Shown here: in pieces, positions 35,639-43,612 of the stretch
Layout of the letters: every line of letters starts with the position of its first letter
How positions within the stretch are numbered: the stretch's first letter is position 1
Notes under the pieces: generated by a model
Databases searched by the model: none
Told to the model about the DNA's origin: nothing
Seen by the model: only the letters and a program-made list of their open reading frames with translations
Position numbers and translations under genes: made by a program
Assembly (NCBI GenBank): GCA_947372165.1
Contig: CANBSP010000001.1
Span: 124,001 to 188,000 of the forward strand
Direction: 5' to 3'
Length of the DNA: 64,000 nucleotides
Source of the DNA: Actinomycetota bacterium
GTDB lineage: Bacteria > Actinomycetota > Actinomycetes > Nanopelagicales > Nanopelagicaceae

Positions 35639-37423
35639 ATGAATGAATTCTCGACCCCGGCCATCGTGCCTGCCGCCACGGCAGGAAACCTCACCAATCT
35701 CGTCGCTGAACGCGCCTGGTTTGAGCCACAACGAGTCATGCTCTCCCGCCCACTGGGTGAAGGCTGGCAGCCTGTTACCGCACGAGAGTTTGAAGAAGAA
35801 GTTCGAACAGTTGCCAAGGGACTCATCGCCTCGGGTATCGCCATTGGCGACCGCGTCGCAATCATGGCGAAGACTCGCTACGAGTGGACGATCTTAGATT
35901 TCGCAATTTGGTTTGCGGGAGCAATTTCTGTCCCAATTTATGAGACGTCAAGTGCCGAGCAAATTCAATGGATCCTCGAAGATTCGGGTGCGGTCGCTCT
36001 CATTGTTGAGACACCAGCTCTCGCTGAGGTTGCTGGCCCGGTTTTGGGTTCGCATTGCACGCGGGTCTGGACGATCACAGAAGATGCGATCGCCCAACTT
36101 GTTACCGCCGGCGCCGGTGTGAGCGATGATGAGATCAACCATCGTCGCAATAGCCTCAATCCTGATTCACTTGCTACCTTGATCTACACATCAGGCACGA
36201 CTGGCAAGCCCAAAGGTGTTCAACTTACTCACGGAGGTTTTCTCGCTGAGTGTGGCAATGTCGTTCAGGGCGCCTCAGATCTCTTCCTCAAGCCAAATGG
36301 TTCGACCTTACTCTTCTTGCCGATCGCACATGTCTTCGGTCGGATGGTTCAGATCGGTGCCATCACAGCGGGATTGCATCTCGCACATTGCAGCGATATC
36401 AATCGCTTGCCACAAGATCTCGCTTCATTTAAGCCGACCTTCGTTCTCGCTGTCCCGCGTATCTTTGAGAAGATCTATAACGGAGCCGAAGCTCGTGCAG
36501 ATGCAGCTGGCAAAGGCAGCATCTTCCGCAAGGCAGCCGACACTGCCATTGCATACTCGCAAGCTCTCGATTCAGGTCGCGTGAGCCCACTTCTTCGCGC
36601 CAAACACGCTCTCTTCAACAAGCTCGTCTACTCCAAGATCCGCGCGGGAATGGGTGGCGCAGTCGAGGCTGCTATTTCTGGTGGTGCCCCACTCGGAGCT
36701 CGCCTAGGCCACTTCTATCGTGGTGCTGGAATAAATATTCTTGAAGGATATGGACTGACTGAAACTACTGCCGGCGCAACGCTCAACCTCACCCAGGCTC
36801 AAAAGGTCGGATCAGTTGGCAAACCGTTACCAAGCACAACCATTCGGATCGCCGAAGATGGCGAAGTATTAATTAAGGGTCCAATCATCATGCGCGGTTA
36901 CTGGCAGAACGATGCCGCCAATAACGAAGTCTTCACTGAAGATGGCTTCTTCCGTTCGGGTGATCTCGGCACACTTGATGCAGATGGCTTCCTCTTCATC
37001 ACCGGCCGTAAGAAGGAATTGATCGTCACGGCTGGCGGAAAGAATGTTGCGCCTGCAGTATTGGAAGATCGAGTTCGCGCTCATCCACTTGTCAGTCAAT
37101 GCATGGTCGTTGGAGACAACAAGCCCTTTATTGCTGCGCTTGTCACGCTCGATGTCGACGCAGTGAAAGGTTGGTCCGCGGCAAATAAGAAATCTGGGAC
37201 CTCAATCGCCGATCTTGCAAAAGATCCTGCTCTTATTGCCGTCATCCAAACTGCAATCGATGATGCGAATAAGGCAGTGAGCCGTGCAGAATCAATCCGT
37301 AAGTTCACGATTCTTCCGGTTGATTTCACGATCGCGGATGGTCAATTAACGGCGAAGTTATCGGTAAAGCGGCATGTTGTTGCAAACCAATTCGCCCGCG
37401 AAATCAACGAACTCTTTCTCTAA
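35639..37423 (+). CDS. Long-chain fatty acid-CoA ligase (AMP-forming, FadD15-like)
   Basis: Adenylate-forming ligase of 594 residues that activates long-chain fatty acids. The P-loop YTSGTTGKPKGVQLTH is near residue 182, the adenine-binding GYGLTETTAGATLN near 365, the RSGDLGTLDADG hinge aspartate near 441, and a C-terminal domain contains GRKKELIVTAGGKNVAP. It matches the FadD15 group by length and by its neighbours (SRPBCC, PimB). The ATG fits a leaderless start. A short LuxR-type gene follows after 24 bases. Confidence 0.92.
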   Translation: MNEFSTPAIVPAATAGNLTNLVAERAWFEPQRVMLSRPLGEGWQPVTAREFEEEVRTVAKGLIASGIAIGDRVAIMAKTRYEWTILDFAIWFAGAISVPIYETSSAEQIQWILEDSGAVALIVETPALAEVAGPVLGSHCTRVWTITEDAIAQLVTAGAGVSDDEINHRRNSLNPDSLATLIYTSGTTGKPKGVQLTHGGFLAECGNVVQGASDLFLKPNGSTLLFLPIAHVFGRMVQIGAITAGLHLAHCSDINRLPQDLASFKPTFVLAVPRIFEKIYNGAEARADAAGKGSIFRKAADTAIAYSQALDSGRVSPLLRAKHALFNKLVYSKIRAGMGGAVEAAISGGAPLGARLGHFYRGAGINILEGYGLTETTAGATLNLTQAQKVGSVGKPLPSTTIRIAEDGEVLIKGPIIMRGYWQNDAANNEVFTEDGFFRSGDLGTLDADGFLFITGRKKELIVTAGGKNVAPAVLEDRVRAHPLVSQCMVVGDNKPFIAALVTLDVDAVKGWSAANKKSGTSIADLAKDPALIAVIQTAIDDANKAVSRAESIRKFTILPVDFTIADGQLTAKLSVKRHVVANQFAREINELFL

Positions 37424-37447
37424 CTTCATCAGATCATTGACTTCCCC

Positions 37448-37831
37448 ATGACTGAAAAGAAGATTCGAACTGTTGCAAAGGTCGTCTCACATGACCTCTC
37501 TGCAATCGGGTTACGTGTTGATCAGGCGATTGGTCGTAACGCGACCAATGCCATTACACGTTCTGCGCTTCGTGAGATCCGATCGGCAATTGATGCCCTC
37601 TCTGGAAAAATCCACGACCTCACAAAGAGTACGGAGTTGCTGACTAGACGTGAGAGTGAAATCCTCGAAGCTCTTGCAACCGGGAAGACAGCCGCCGCAA
37701 TTGGAATCGATCTCTCTATCTCTGAACCAACTGTGAAGAGCCATATGGCGGCAATTTATAGAAAATTGAATGTCACGAATAAGACGAGCGCCCTTTCAGA
37801 GGCGAGGAAACTCGGCTTACTTTCCAAATAG
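37448..37831 (+). CDS. LuxR-type HTH regulator without receiver domain
   Basis: Protein of 127 residues. Residues 1-65 look helical with a short coiled-coil-like stretch. Residues 66-125 are a GerE/LuxR helix-turn-helix: LLTRRESEILEALATG, ISEPTVKSHMAAIYRKL and the closing helix SALSEARKLGLL. There is no phospho-acceptor domain, so the signal is unknown. It follows the acyl-CoA synthetase gene closely and is probably co-transcribed. Its last 15 bases overlap the convergent pimB gene. Confidence 0.85.
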   Translation: MTEKKIRTVAKVVSHDLSAIGLRVDQAIGRNATNAITRSALREIRSAIDALSGKIHDLTKSTELLTRRESEILEALATGKTAAAIGIDLSISEPTVKSHMAAIYRKLNVTNKTSALSEARKLGLLSK

Positions 37832-38959
37832 CGCCTTACTAAATCGCTCTCCCCACAACTTCCAACTCCATTCTGCAACCGCCCATTCGCGCCCCTTTGC
37901 AGACATCGAGGCCAGCAATTGCGGATCTTTCAACATCTCGATCGCCTTCCTCGCAATCGCATCAACATTTGTGCCATCGACAACATAGCCAGTCTGGCCA
38001 TCAAGGACTGCATCAGGAGCACCGCCGGAAATTCCACCCAGGACGGGTATACCTGTGGCACTTGCTTCGAGATAGACAATCCCGAGACCTTCTACTTCCA
38101 AACCGAAGAAGCGAGAACGTGATGGCATAGCAAAGATATCGCCAAGCCGTAGGTATCGGGGAAGATCTGAATACTGGAGGCGTCCTACGAAACGAACATG
38201 ATCTTCAAGGTGATCTTTGGCTACCAAGGATTCCAACGTTGATTTATACGGTCCCTCTCCCACAAGAACGAGCACGGCATCAGGGATCTGTTGGAGAATC
38301 TTTGGTAGCGCTTGAATAAGTCGATCTTGACCTTTGCGATGTACCAATCGACCAACGCAGATAATCACGTCTTTATTCTCGAGACCCAACTCAGCAACGA
38401 GGAGCGGATCTTTCGGACCGGGAGTGAAATGATTAATGGCAATACCAGGTGCAATGCGAATAGCCTCGGCCTTGCTTCCAATTATTGGTTTAAGCGCATT
38501 ATGGGTGAATTCTCCAAGATAGGTGATGACATCAAGGTGGCGGGTGATCGCACGCATAATCGAGGAGAACGGCCAGAGTTTTGACCACCAGACTTCGTGT
38601 CCATGTGTGAGGGATATCTGACGCTTGGCACCTCTGCGATGCAAGAGTCCAGACATCCAGCCAAGTGGTGCAGCAGCGCCGTACCAAATGATCTCTGACG
38701 AGTGCCGAGCCATCACGTCCGCAACTGCACGATTGACGCGAGGCGTCGGCAAGAGCACTTTGCACTTATCGCGATAGATAATGACGCCAAATCTCCTATT
38801 TAGCTCGTGGTCGAATTGGAACGACCCCTCCTGCGAGGATGTATAAATAACAATCTGATTACCATCTAATTCCCCGAGTAACCCCAAGATAAAACTCTCG
38901 ATACCGCCAGCACGCGGACCAAGGTCATTGGTCACGAGAAGAATTGGGCGTTGATCCAC
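37817..38959 (-). CDS. pimB: Glycosyltransferase family 4, PimB-type mannosyltransferase
   Basis: GT-B enzyme of 381 residues that by family adds the second mannose to phosphatidylinositol monomannoside at the inner membrane face. It shares with mycobacterial PimB' the N-terminal PILLVTNDLGPRAGGIESF, IIWYGAAAPLGWM, THGHEVWWS, CVGRLVHRKGQDRLIQALP, and the donor site EGLGIVYLEASATGIPV. The start is GTG at 38959, chosen because TAGCCT stands six bases upstream; a TTG two codons earlier (38965) is the alternative. ino1 in this window supplies the inositol. Confidence 0.88.
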   Translation of the reverse strand: MDQRPILLVTNDLGPRAGGIESFILGLLGELDGNQIVIYTSSQEGSFQFDHELNRRFGVIIYRDKCKVLLPTPRVNRAVADVMARHSSEIIWYGAAAPLGWMSGLLHRRGAKRQISLTHGHEVWWSKLWPFSSIMRAITRHLDVITYLGEFTHNALKPIIGSKAEAIRIAPGIAINHFTPGPKDPLLVAELGLENKDVIICVGRLVHRKGQDRLIQALPKILQQIPDAVLVLVGEGPYKSTLESLVAKDHLEDHVRFVGRLQYSDLPRYLRLGDIFAMPSRSRFFGLEVEGLGIVYLEASATGIPVLGGISGGAPDAVLDGQTGYVVDGTNVDAIARKAIEMLKDPQLLASMSAKGREWAVAEWSWKLWGERFSKALFGK

Positions 38960-38965
38960 CTGCAA

Positions 38966-38971
38966 AGGCTA
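38966..38971 (-). promoter_or_regulatory. Candidate leaderless -10 box for pimB
   Basis: TAGCCT on the minus strand, six bases before the GTG at 38959. It shares two bases with the opposite-strand box for the next gene. Confidence 0.5.
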
Positions 38972-38975
38972 TCGT
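38970..38975 (+). promoter_or_regulatory. Candidate leaderless -10 box for the RibD-like gene
   Basis: TATCGT, six bases before the ATG at 38982, overlapping the pimB box by two bases. Confidence 0.5.
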
Positions 38976-38981
38976 TCTCTT

Positions 38982-39488
38982 ATGGCAGTCATTGCAAATC
39001 TCGTCGTGGGATCAAATGGCGGCACAACCCTTGATGGCCGATCTCGAGGATTAAGTACACCGGCAGACCGCGAACGCTTCCATGAACTTCGCAAACGGGC
39101 CGATGCCATTGTGATTGGCGGGCAGACATCTCGATTCGAGCCCTATTCGAAGACACCGGTGCCGCTGATCGTTTTAACGCGTTCGCCAACTTTGCCGGGT
39201 TCTGCTGCAACCAATCCACAAGCGATTCTTTCCGGAGGAGATCTCGCCGAGACATTGGCACATTTTTCGCCGATCTACCCCGTGATCTTGATTGAAGCTG
39301 GGGCCACTCTTGTCGTGGTTGCCCTGCAATCTGGCTTGCTTGATGAACTCTTTCTCACAGAGGTCAAAACATTCGGAGGTGAACCCTTTCTCACTAGTTG
39401 CCCGGAAGATTATGGGCTTGTTCTCCTTGAGGAGAGTCAATCGCAGCAAGAACGCTTTCTTCATTATGCGCGCCTTCCCGCAAGGTAG
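38982..39488 (+). CDS. RibD C-terminal-domain-like reductase
   Basis: NADPH-dependent dihydrofolate-reductase-fold protein of 168 residues, a stand-alone RibD_C domain. The N-terminal segment has NGGTTLDGRS, then FHELRKRADAIVIGGQTSRF, which is the conserved nucleotide-contacting helix-strand pair. There is no deaminase domain, and it is not near riboflavin genes, so the substrate is open. It heads a plus-strand run with DUF3000 and RNase D. Its start is only 22 bases from the divergent pimB start. Confidence 0.82.
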   Translation: MAVIANLVVGSNGGTTLDGRSRGLSTPADRERFHELRKRADAIVIGGQTSRFEPYSKTPVPLIVLTRSPTLPGSAATNPQAILSGGDLAETLAHFSPIYPVILIEAGATLVVVALQSGLLDELFLTEVKTFGGEPFLTSCPEDYGLVLLEESQSQQERFLHYARLPAR

Positions 39489-39500
39489 CCGACGAGAAAT

Positions 39501-39506
39501 TAGAAT
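39501..39506 (+). promoter_or_regulatory. Candidate leaderless -10 box for the DUF3000 gene
   Basis: TAGAAT, six bases before the GTG at 39513; it supports the GTG over an ATG 11 codons downstream. Confidence 0.55.
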
Positions 39507-39512
39507 AGCGAG

Positions 39513-40085
39513 GTGGCATCACCAAATAACTCAAATAAGATTTCAATGCGCTCTTGGGATGAGATTGTCACCGAAATTCGTGCCATCACTGTGCGTAACG
39601 AGATTGTTCTTGAGGAAGTGCCGGCACCACAGAAACTTGCACCACATGCCATTGCTCTCACTGCCGATGTAGATATTGATGTTGCCACGGGTCGCTTCGT
39701 TCTCCTCCATGATCCAGCAGGACAAGAAGGCTGGTCTGGCGAGTACCGCTGTGTCACTTTTGCTCGAGCTGCCATTGAAGAAGAACTAGCAAACGATCCA
39801 TCGCTCTGCGATGTCAGCTGGTCTTGGTTATTGGAATCACTTCGCGATTGCGGAGCTGAGTATGGACACCCAAGCGGAACTGTGACTCGAGTCGCGAGCT
39901 CTTCCTATGGCGAACTCGATGGCCGTGATGAAGATTCTGAGGTTGAAGTTCGAGCTTCGTGGACTCCTATTGATGGCGACTCTCTCCTCGCACATGTCTT
40001 GGCATGGGTCTCATTGCTAGAGAAGATATCTGGACTCGAGCCACTCCCCCATGGCGTAACCCAATTACCTCTCAACAAACGTTGA
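39513..40085 (+). CDS. DUF3000 protein
   Basis: Actinobacterial family DUF3000, 190 residues, function unknown. Conserved stretches visible are APHAIALTADVD, GRFVLLHDPAGQEGWSG and DVSWSWLLESL, with a C-terminal VLAWVSLLEKISGLEPLP. It lies directly before RNase D, the arrangement seen in Mycobacterium (Rv2680-Rv2681) and Streptomyces, which suggests a link to RNA processing, though none has been shown here. The GTG start has a leaderless box. Confidence 0.87.
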   Translation: MASPNNSNKISMRSWDEIVTEIRAITVRNEIVLEEVPAPQKLAPHAIALTADVDIDVATGRFVLLHDPAGQEGWSGEYRCVTFARAAIEEELANDPSLCDVSWSWLLESLRDCGAEYGHPSGTVTRVASSSYGELDGRDEDSEVEVRASWTPIDGDSLLAHVLAWVSLLEKISGLEPLPHGVTQLPLNKR

Positions 40086-40122
40086 ACTCACTCGTAGAGC
40101 CCACTGGAAATTACTGACGAAG

Positions 40123-41403
40123 ATGGCCGAACTACTTCTTGCTCCGCGTTATGGAGTACCAACCCTTATCGACAGTGACGAAGGCTTGCGCGCTGCTATC
40201 CAAGAACTTGCGTTAGGGACCGGCCCGATCGCTGTCGATGCAGAACGGGCATCGGGATATCGTTACAGCCAACGAGCGTATTTGATTCAGATCTATCGAC
40301 GCGGCGGTGGCCTCCACCTCATCGACCCAATTGCTGCCAATAACCCATCAACCTGGGCGTTGATGGATGAGACTTTTAAGGAGTGTGAATGGATCATTCA
40401 CGCCAGTACTCAAGATCTTCCCTGCTTAAGAGAGCTAGGCATATCGCCAAAGAGCCTATTTGATACTGAGTTGGGCGGCCGAATTGCTGGATGTGAACGT
40501 GTGGGACTCGGTGCGCTCTCCGAAGAACTCTTAGAGATTCAATTGACAAAGGAACATAGCGCGGTGGATTGGTCGATCCGACCATTGAAAGAAGAATGGC
40601 TTGTCTATGCAGCACTCGATGTCGATGTCTTAGTTGATCTCCGTGATGCTATGGAAGAGCTCTTGAAATCTCGTGGGTATCTTGATTACGCCCGCGAAGA
40701 TTTTGCTGCCATCCTCGTTGCTCCCCCATCTCCTGCAAAGCGCGACCCTTGGCGAAAGACATCTGGGATGCACAAGATTCGAGACCGCATGACACTTGCG
40801 ATTGTTCGCGATCTTTATGCTGCTCGTGATCTCTATGCTCGCAAAGTTGATGTGGCTCCCGGGCGAATCTTTAATGATGATGCGCTCGTTGAGATTGCAA
40901 CAAAACGCCCACTCACAGTGGATCTCTTTGGCAAGATGATTACTCGCAGATCGCGGATTAAAGATCAGCCGATCGCAGAGTGGTTTGATATTTATCGCAG
41001 AACTCAACAATTGCCAAAGGAAGAACTTCCCGAACTTCGACTCGCGGCTACTGGCTTACCTCCGCAGAAGTTGTGGAAGGATCGAAATCCGCAAGGATAT
41101 GCACGGTTAACGCATGCACGTGCCGCAGTCATAGAGCGAGCGCAAGAGATGGGAATGCCCGCTGAGAATCTGATCTCACCAGAGGCAGTTCGACAGGCGA
41201 TGTGGAACAACCCCGATCCTGAAGCTGGCAAGTCCTATATCGAAGAGAAATTGCAGGCCGCAGGCGCTCGTCCGTGGCAGATTGAGAATATTGCGACTCA
41301 CCTCGTTAAGGCGTTGCATGAAAAAGAACCCCTCCCGCCGCCACCTGAACCAGAGAGTGCGGCTGAGTCAGAGGCTCACTTAGCTTCTAGTCCAGAGAAT
41401 TAG
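40123..41403 (+). CDS. rnd: Ribonuclease D-like 3'-5' exonuclease with HRDC domain
   Basis: DEDDy exonuclease of 426 residues. The exonuclease motifs are IAVDAERASG (Asp and Glu, about 36-45), HASTQDLPCL (Asp) and YAALDVDVLVDL (Tyr and Asp, about 165). An HRDC domain follows (about 218-295). A further C-terminal part of about 120 residues, ending in a Pro/Glu tail, is typical of actinobacterial members. It acts in RNA 3'-end trimming. It follows DUF3000 by 37 bases; ATTACT seven bases before the ATG is a weak promoter match. Confidence 0.92.
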   Translation: MAELLLAPRYGVPTLIDSDEGLRAAIQELALGTGPIAVDAERASGYRYSQRAYLIQIYRRGGGLHLIDPIAANNPSTWALMDETFKECEWIIHASTQDLPCLRELGISPKSLFDTELGGRIAGCERVGLGALSEELLEIQLTKEHSAVDWSIRPLKEEWLVYAALDVDVLVDLRDAMEELLKSRGYLDYAREDFAAILVAPPSPAKRDPWRKTSGMHKIRDRMTLAIVRDLYAARDLYARKVDVAPGRIFNDDALVEIATKRPLTVDLFGKMITRRSRIKDQPIAEWFDIYRRTQQLPKEELPELRLAATGLPPQKLWKDRNPQGYARLTHARAAVIERAQEMGMPAENLISPEAVRQAMWNNPDPEAGKSYIEEKLQAAGARPWQIENIATHLVKALHEKEPLPPPPEPESAAESEAHLASSPEN

Positions 41404-41411
41404 GAGGGTAT

Positions 41412-41435
41412 TTACGCAACGTTCGAGTTGCGTAA
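41412..41435. promoter_or_regulatory. 24-bp inverted repeat before efeU
   Basis: Perfect nine-base arms TTACGCAAC and GTTGCGTAA around GTTCGA. The right arm covers the expected -35 place of the efeU promoter (its -10 is at 41452-41457), so a repressor operator is likely. No T run follows, which argues against a terminator for rnd. Confidence 0.65.
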
Positions 41436-41451
41436 TTCCCAAGACCGGCCA

Positions 41452-41457
41452 TAGGCT
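41452..41457 (+). promoter_or_regulatory. Candidate leaderless -10 box for efeU
   Basis: TAGGCT, six bases before the ATG at 41464. Confidence 0.6.
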
Positions 41458-41463
41458 TGCCCC

Positions 41464-42300
41464 ATGTTGAGCACTTTCTTGATCGCCCTCCGTGAGGGTC
41501 TTGAGGCTTCGCTCATTGTCTCTATTCTCGTCGCCTACCTCTCCCGCACTGGTCGTAAGAGTTTCGCCAGGTATATCTGGATTGGCGTGGGATGCGCAGT
41601 AGCGCTCAGCTTTGGCCTAGGCGCACTCCTCTCATTCACCACCACAACGCTCTCCACCCGTTCGGAAGAGCTCTTTGCCGGCGTTACCTCAATCCTTGCT
41701 GTCGCATTTGTCAGCACGATGGTCTTTTGGATGAAGCGCACTGCCAGAGGCCTAGGTAAGGAGCTGCAAGGCAAGGTCGATCAGGCCCTTCCGCTCGGTG
41801 CATTTGCTCTCATCGCCACCGCCTTCTTTGCTGTCGCCCGAGAAGGCCTAGAGACCGCTCTCTTTATCTATTCCAACTTCCGTACTGTGAACTCATCTTC
41901 TGCCCCCTCGCTCGGCCTCATTCTCGGCCTAGTGAGCGCTATAACCCTCGGCGCATTGATCTACCGAAGGACGGTCAAGCTCAATCTTGGAAAATTCTTC
42001 ACTGTCACCGGTTATGGCCTCATCATCGTTGCGGCAGGCGTCCTCTCTCACGCTGTGAGTGAGTTCCAGAGCCGTGGCAACCTTCCTGGCGCCTCCTCCT
42101 TTGCTTGGAACCAGAGTTCTGGCTCGCAGACGCTCTGGACGATCATTGATGGTTCAATCGGAATTGGTTCAAGCCTTACTTGGCTCCAACTCGTTATCTG
42201 GGCGATCTACCTCATCCTGATGATCTCGCTCTATCGCAGGCCGCAGAAGGTAGTGAGAGCTGCTCCCTTAGCCGCACCTGCCACCGCACCGCTCTCGTAA
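41464..42300 (+). CDS. efeU: FTR1/EfeU-family iron permease
   Basis: Membrane permease of 278 residues with seven helices, taking up iron. Both Arg-Glu-Gly-Leu-Glu motifs are intact: residues 10-14 in helix 1 and 126-130 in helix 4. Length and motifs are canonical for EfeU. The usual partners EfeO and EfeB are not adjacent; the next gene is a thiolase. The ATG follows TAGGCT at six bases, and a 24-base inverted repeat covers the -35 region, so metal-dependent repression is plausible. Confidence 0.93.
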   Translation: MLSTFLIALREGLEASLIVSILVAYLSRTGRKSFARYIWIGVGCAVALSFGLGALLSFTTTTLSTRSEELFAGVTSILAVAFVSTMVFWMKRTARGLGKELQGKVDQALPLGAFALIATAFFAVAREGLETALFIYSNFRTVNSSSAPSLGLILGLVSAITLGALIYRRTVKLNLGKFFTVTGYGLIIVAAGVLSHAVSEFQSRGNLPGASSFAWNQSSGSQTLWTIIDGSIGIGSSLTWLQLVIWAIYLILMISLYRRPQKVVRAAPLAAPATAPLS

Positions 42301-42325
42301 CTCCCCCGCTGGTTCACATTTACCC

Positions 42326-42337
42326 TACTGACGAGTA
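42326..42337. promoter_or_regulatory. Short inverted repeat before the thiolase gene
   Basis: TACT-GACG-AGTA, 73 bases before the thiolase start. It could be part of a fatty-acid repressor site, but the arms are only four bases. Confidence 0.25.
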
Positions 42338-42366
42338 ACCTTTCATCAGGTGAACTCCTCTGGCCA

Positions 42367-42399
42367 GTTCAGAGTGAGTTCTGATTGAGTTCTGAGTGA
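42367..42399 (+). repeat. Three 11-bp direct repeats before the thiolase gene
   Basis: GTTCAGAGTGA, GTTCTGATTGA and GTTCTGAGTGA are head-to-tail, one helical turn apart, ending 10 bases before the ATG and running into the ribosome site GAAGGG. Such spacing is typical of sites for OmpR-type regulators. Confidence 0.7.
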
Positions 42400-42409
42400 A
42401 GGGTCTTCT

Positions 42410-43612
42410 ATGAATCGCGTCGTCCTCGTTGATGCAGTCCGATCTCCATTTGGCAAAGCTGGCAGCCTCTATCAAGGTACCCGCGCGGATGACATCATGG
42501 TCCGGGTCATGCGTGGTCTCTTCGAACGAAACCCCAACCTTCCGCTTGATCAGATTGATGATGTGGCGATTGCTGCAGCCACGCAGACCGGCGATCAAGG
42601 AATGAATATTGGTCGAAGTGCGTCACTCCTTGCCGGAATCCCAAACACAGTTCCTGGCTACTCGGTGGATCGTTGGTGCGCAGGTGCGATGACCTCAGTC
42701 ACGACACTCTCTGGTGCGATTGCTATGGGCACATATGACATTGCAATCGCTGGTGGCGTTGAACATATGGGCAATCATCCAATGGGTGAATTGATGGATC
42801 CCAACCCACGCTATCTCGCTGAAAAATTGGTTGAGGGCGATGCGCTCGCTATGGGAAATACCGCCGAGCGACTCCATGACAAATTCCCACACCTCACCAA
42901 AGAGCGTTCGGATGCTTATGCGCTCGCCTCACAACAGAAGACTGCAGCCGCATATGCAGCAGGTGAAATTCAACGCGATCTTATTCCCGTTGCAGTGCGC
43001 AACCCAGAACTCGGCTATGCCGTTGCCACACTTGATGAAGCACCTCGTCCCACCACAACAATGGAAGGTCTCGCAGGGCTCAAGACACCATTTAGAGCAG
43101 CTGGTCGAGTCACTCCTGGAAATGCGTCGGGTCTCAACGATGGCGCTACTGCAGCGATCCTCGCAAGTGAATCGAAGGCGCTCGAGCTTGGCCTTCCGAT
43201 TAAAGCAAAGTTAGTCACATTCGCATTCGCCGGAGTTGAGCCGGAGATTATGGGTTATGGACCAGTCCCCTCAACAATAAAGGCGCTTAAGAAAGCCGGT
43301 CTCGATATTTCCGATATTGGTCTCTTTGAAGTCAATGAGGCATTCGCTATTCAGGTTCTCGCCTTTCTCGATCACTTTGGGATCGCAGATGATGATCCAC
43401 GAGTTAATATCCACGGTGGCGCAATTGCTGTCGGCCATCCGCTTGCATCATCAGGTATTCGCCTCATGCTCAACCTCGTACGTGGTTTCGAACTCCATCC
43501 AGAGGTGCGTTATGGATTAACCACAATGTGTATCGGTCTAGGTATGGGTGGAACCGTTATCTGGGAGAACCCACATTTCACTGGATCTTCTACCGCTGGA
43601 AAGGGCGCATAA
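42410..43612 (+). CDS. fadA: Acetyl-CoA C-acyltransferase (thiolase)
   Basis: Thiolase of 400 residues, last step of beta-oxidation. The acyl-accepting Cys is in RWCAGAMTSV (about 86), the C-terminal GGAIAVGHPLASSG has the catalytic His, and CIGLGMGGTVIW the second Cys. The start is ATG with GAAGGG at good spacing. The stop shares one base with the ATG of the multifunctional fadB gene, so the two subunits of a trifunctional-type complex are translated together. Confidence 0.95.
   Translation: MNRVVLVDAVRSPFGKAGSLYQGTRADDIMVRVMRGLFERNPNLPLDQIDDVAIAAATQTGDQGMNIGRSASLLAGIPNTVPGYSVDRWCAGAMTSVTTLSGAIAMGTYDIAIAGGVEHMGNHPMGELMDPNPRYLAEKLVEGDALAMGNTAERLHDKFPHLTKERSDAYALASQQKTAAAYAAGEIQRDLIPVAVRNPELGYAVATLDEAPRPTTTMEGLAGLKTPFRAAGRVTPGNASGLNDGATAAILASESKALELGLPIKAKLVTFAFAGVEPEIMGYGPVPSTIKALKKAGLDISDIGLFEVNEAFAIQVLAFLDHFGIADDDPRVNIHGGAIAVGHPLASSGIRLMLNLVRGFELHPEVRYGLTTMCIGLGMGGTVIWENPHFTGSSTAGKGA

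Noticed and set aside
43528-43611. Extended N-terminus for fadB
   Set aside because: These codons overlap the end of the thiolase gene in another frame; the ATG sharing a base with the thiolase stop fits the family start.
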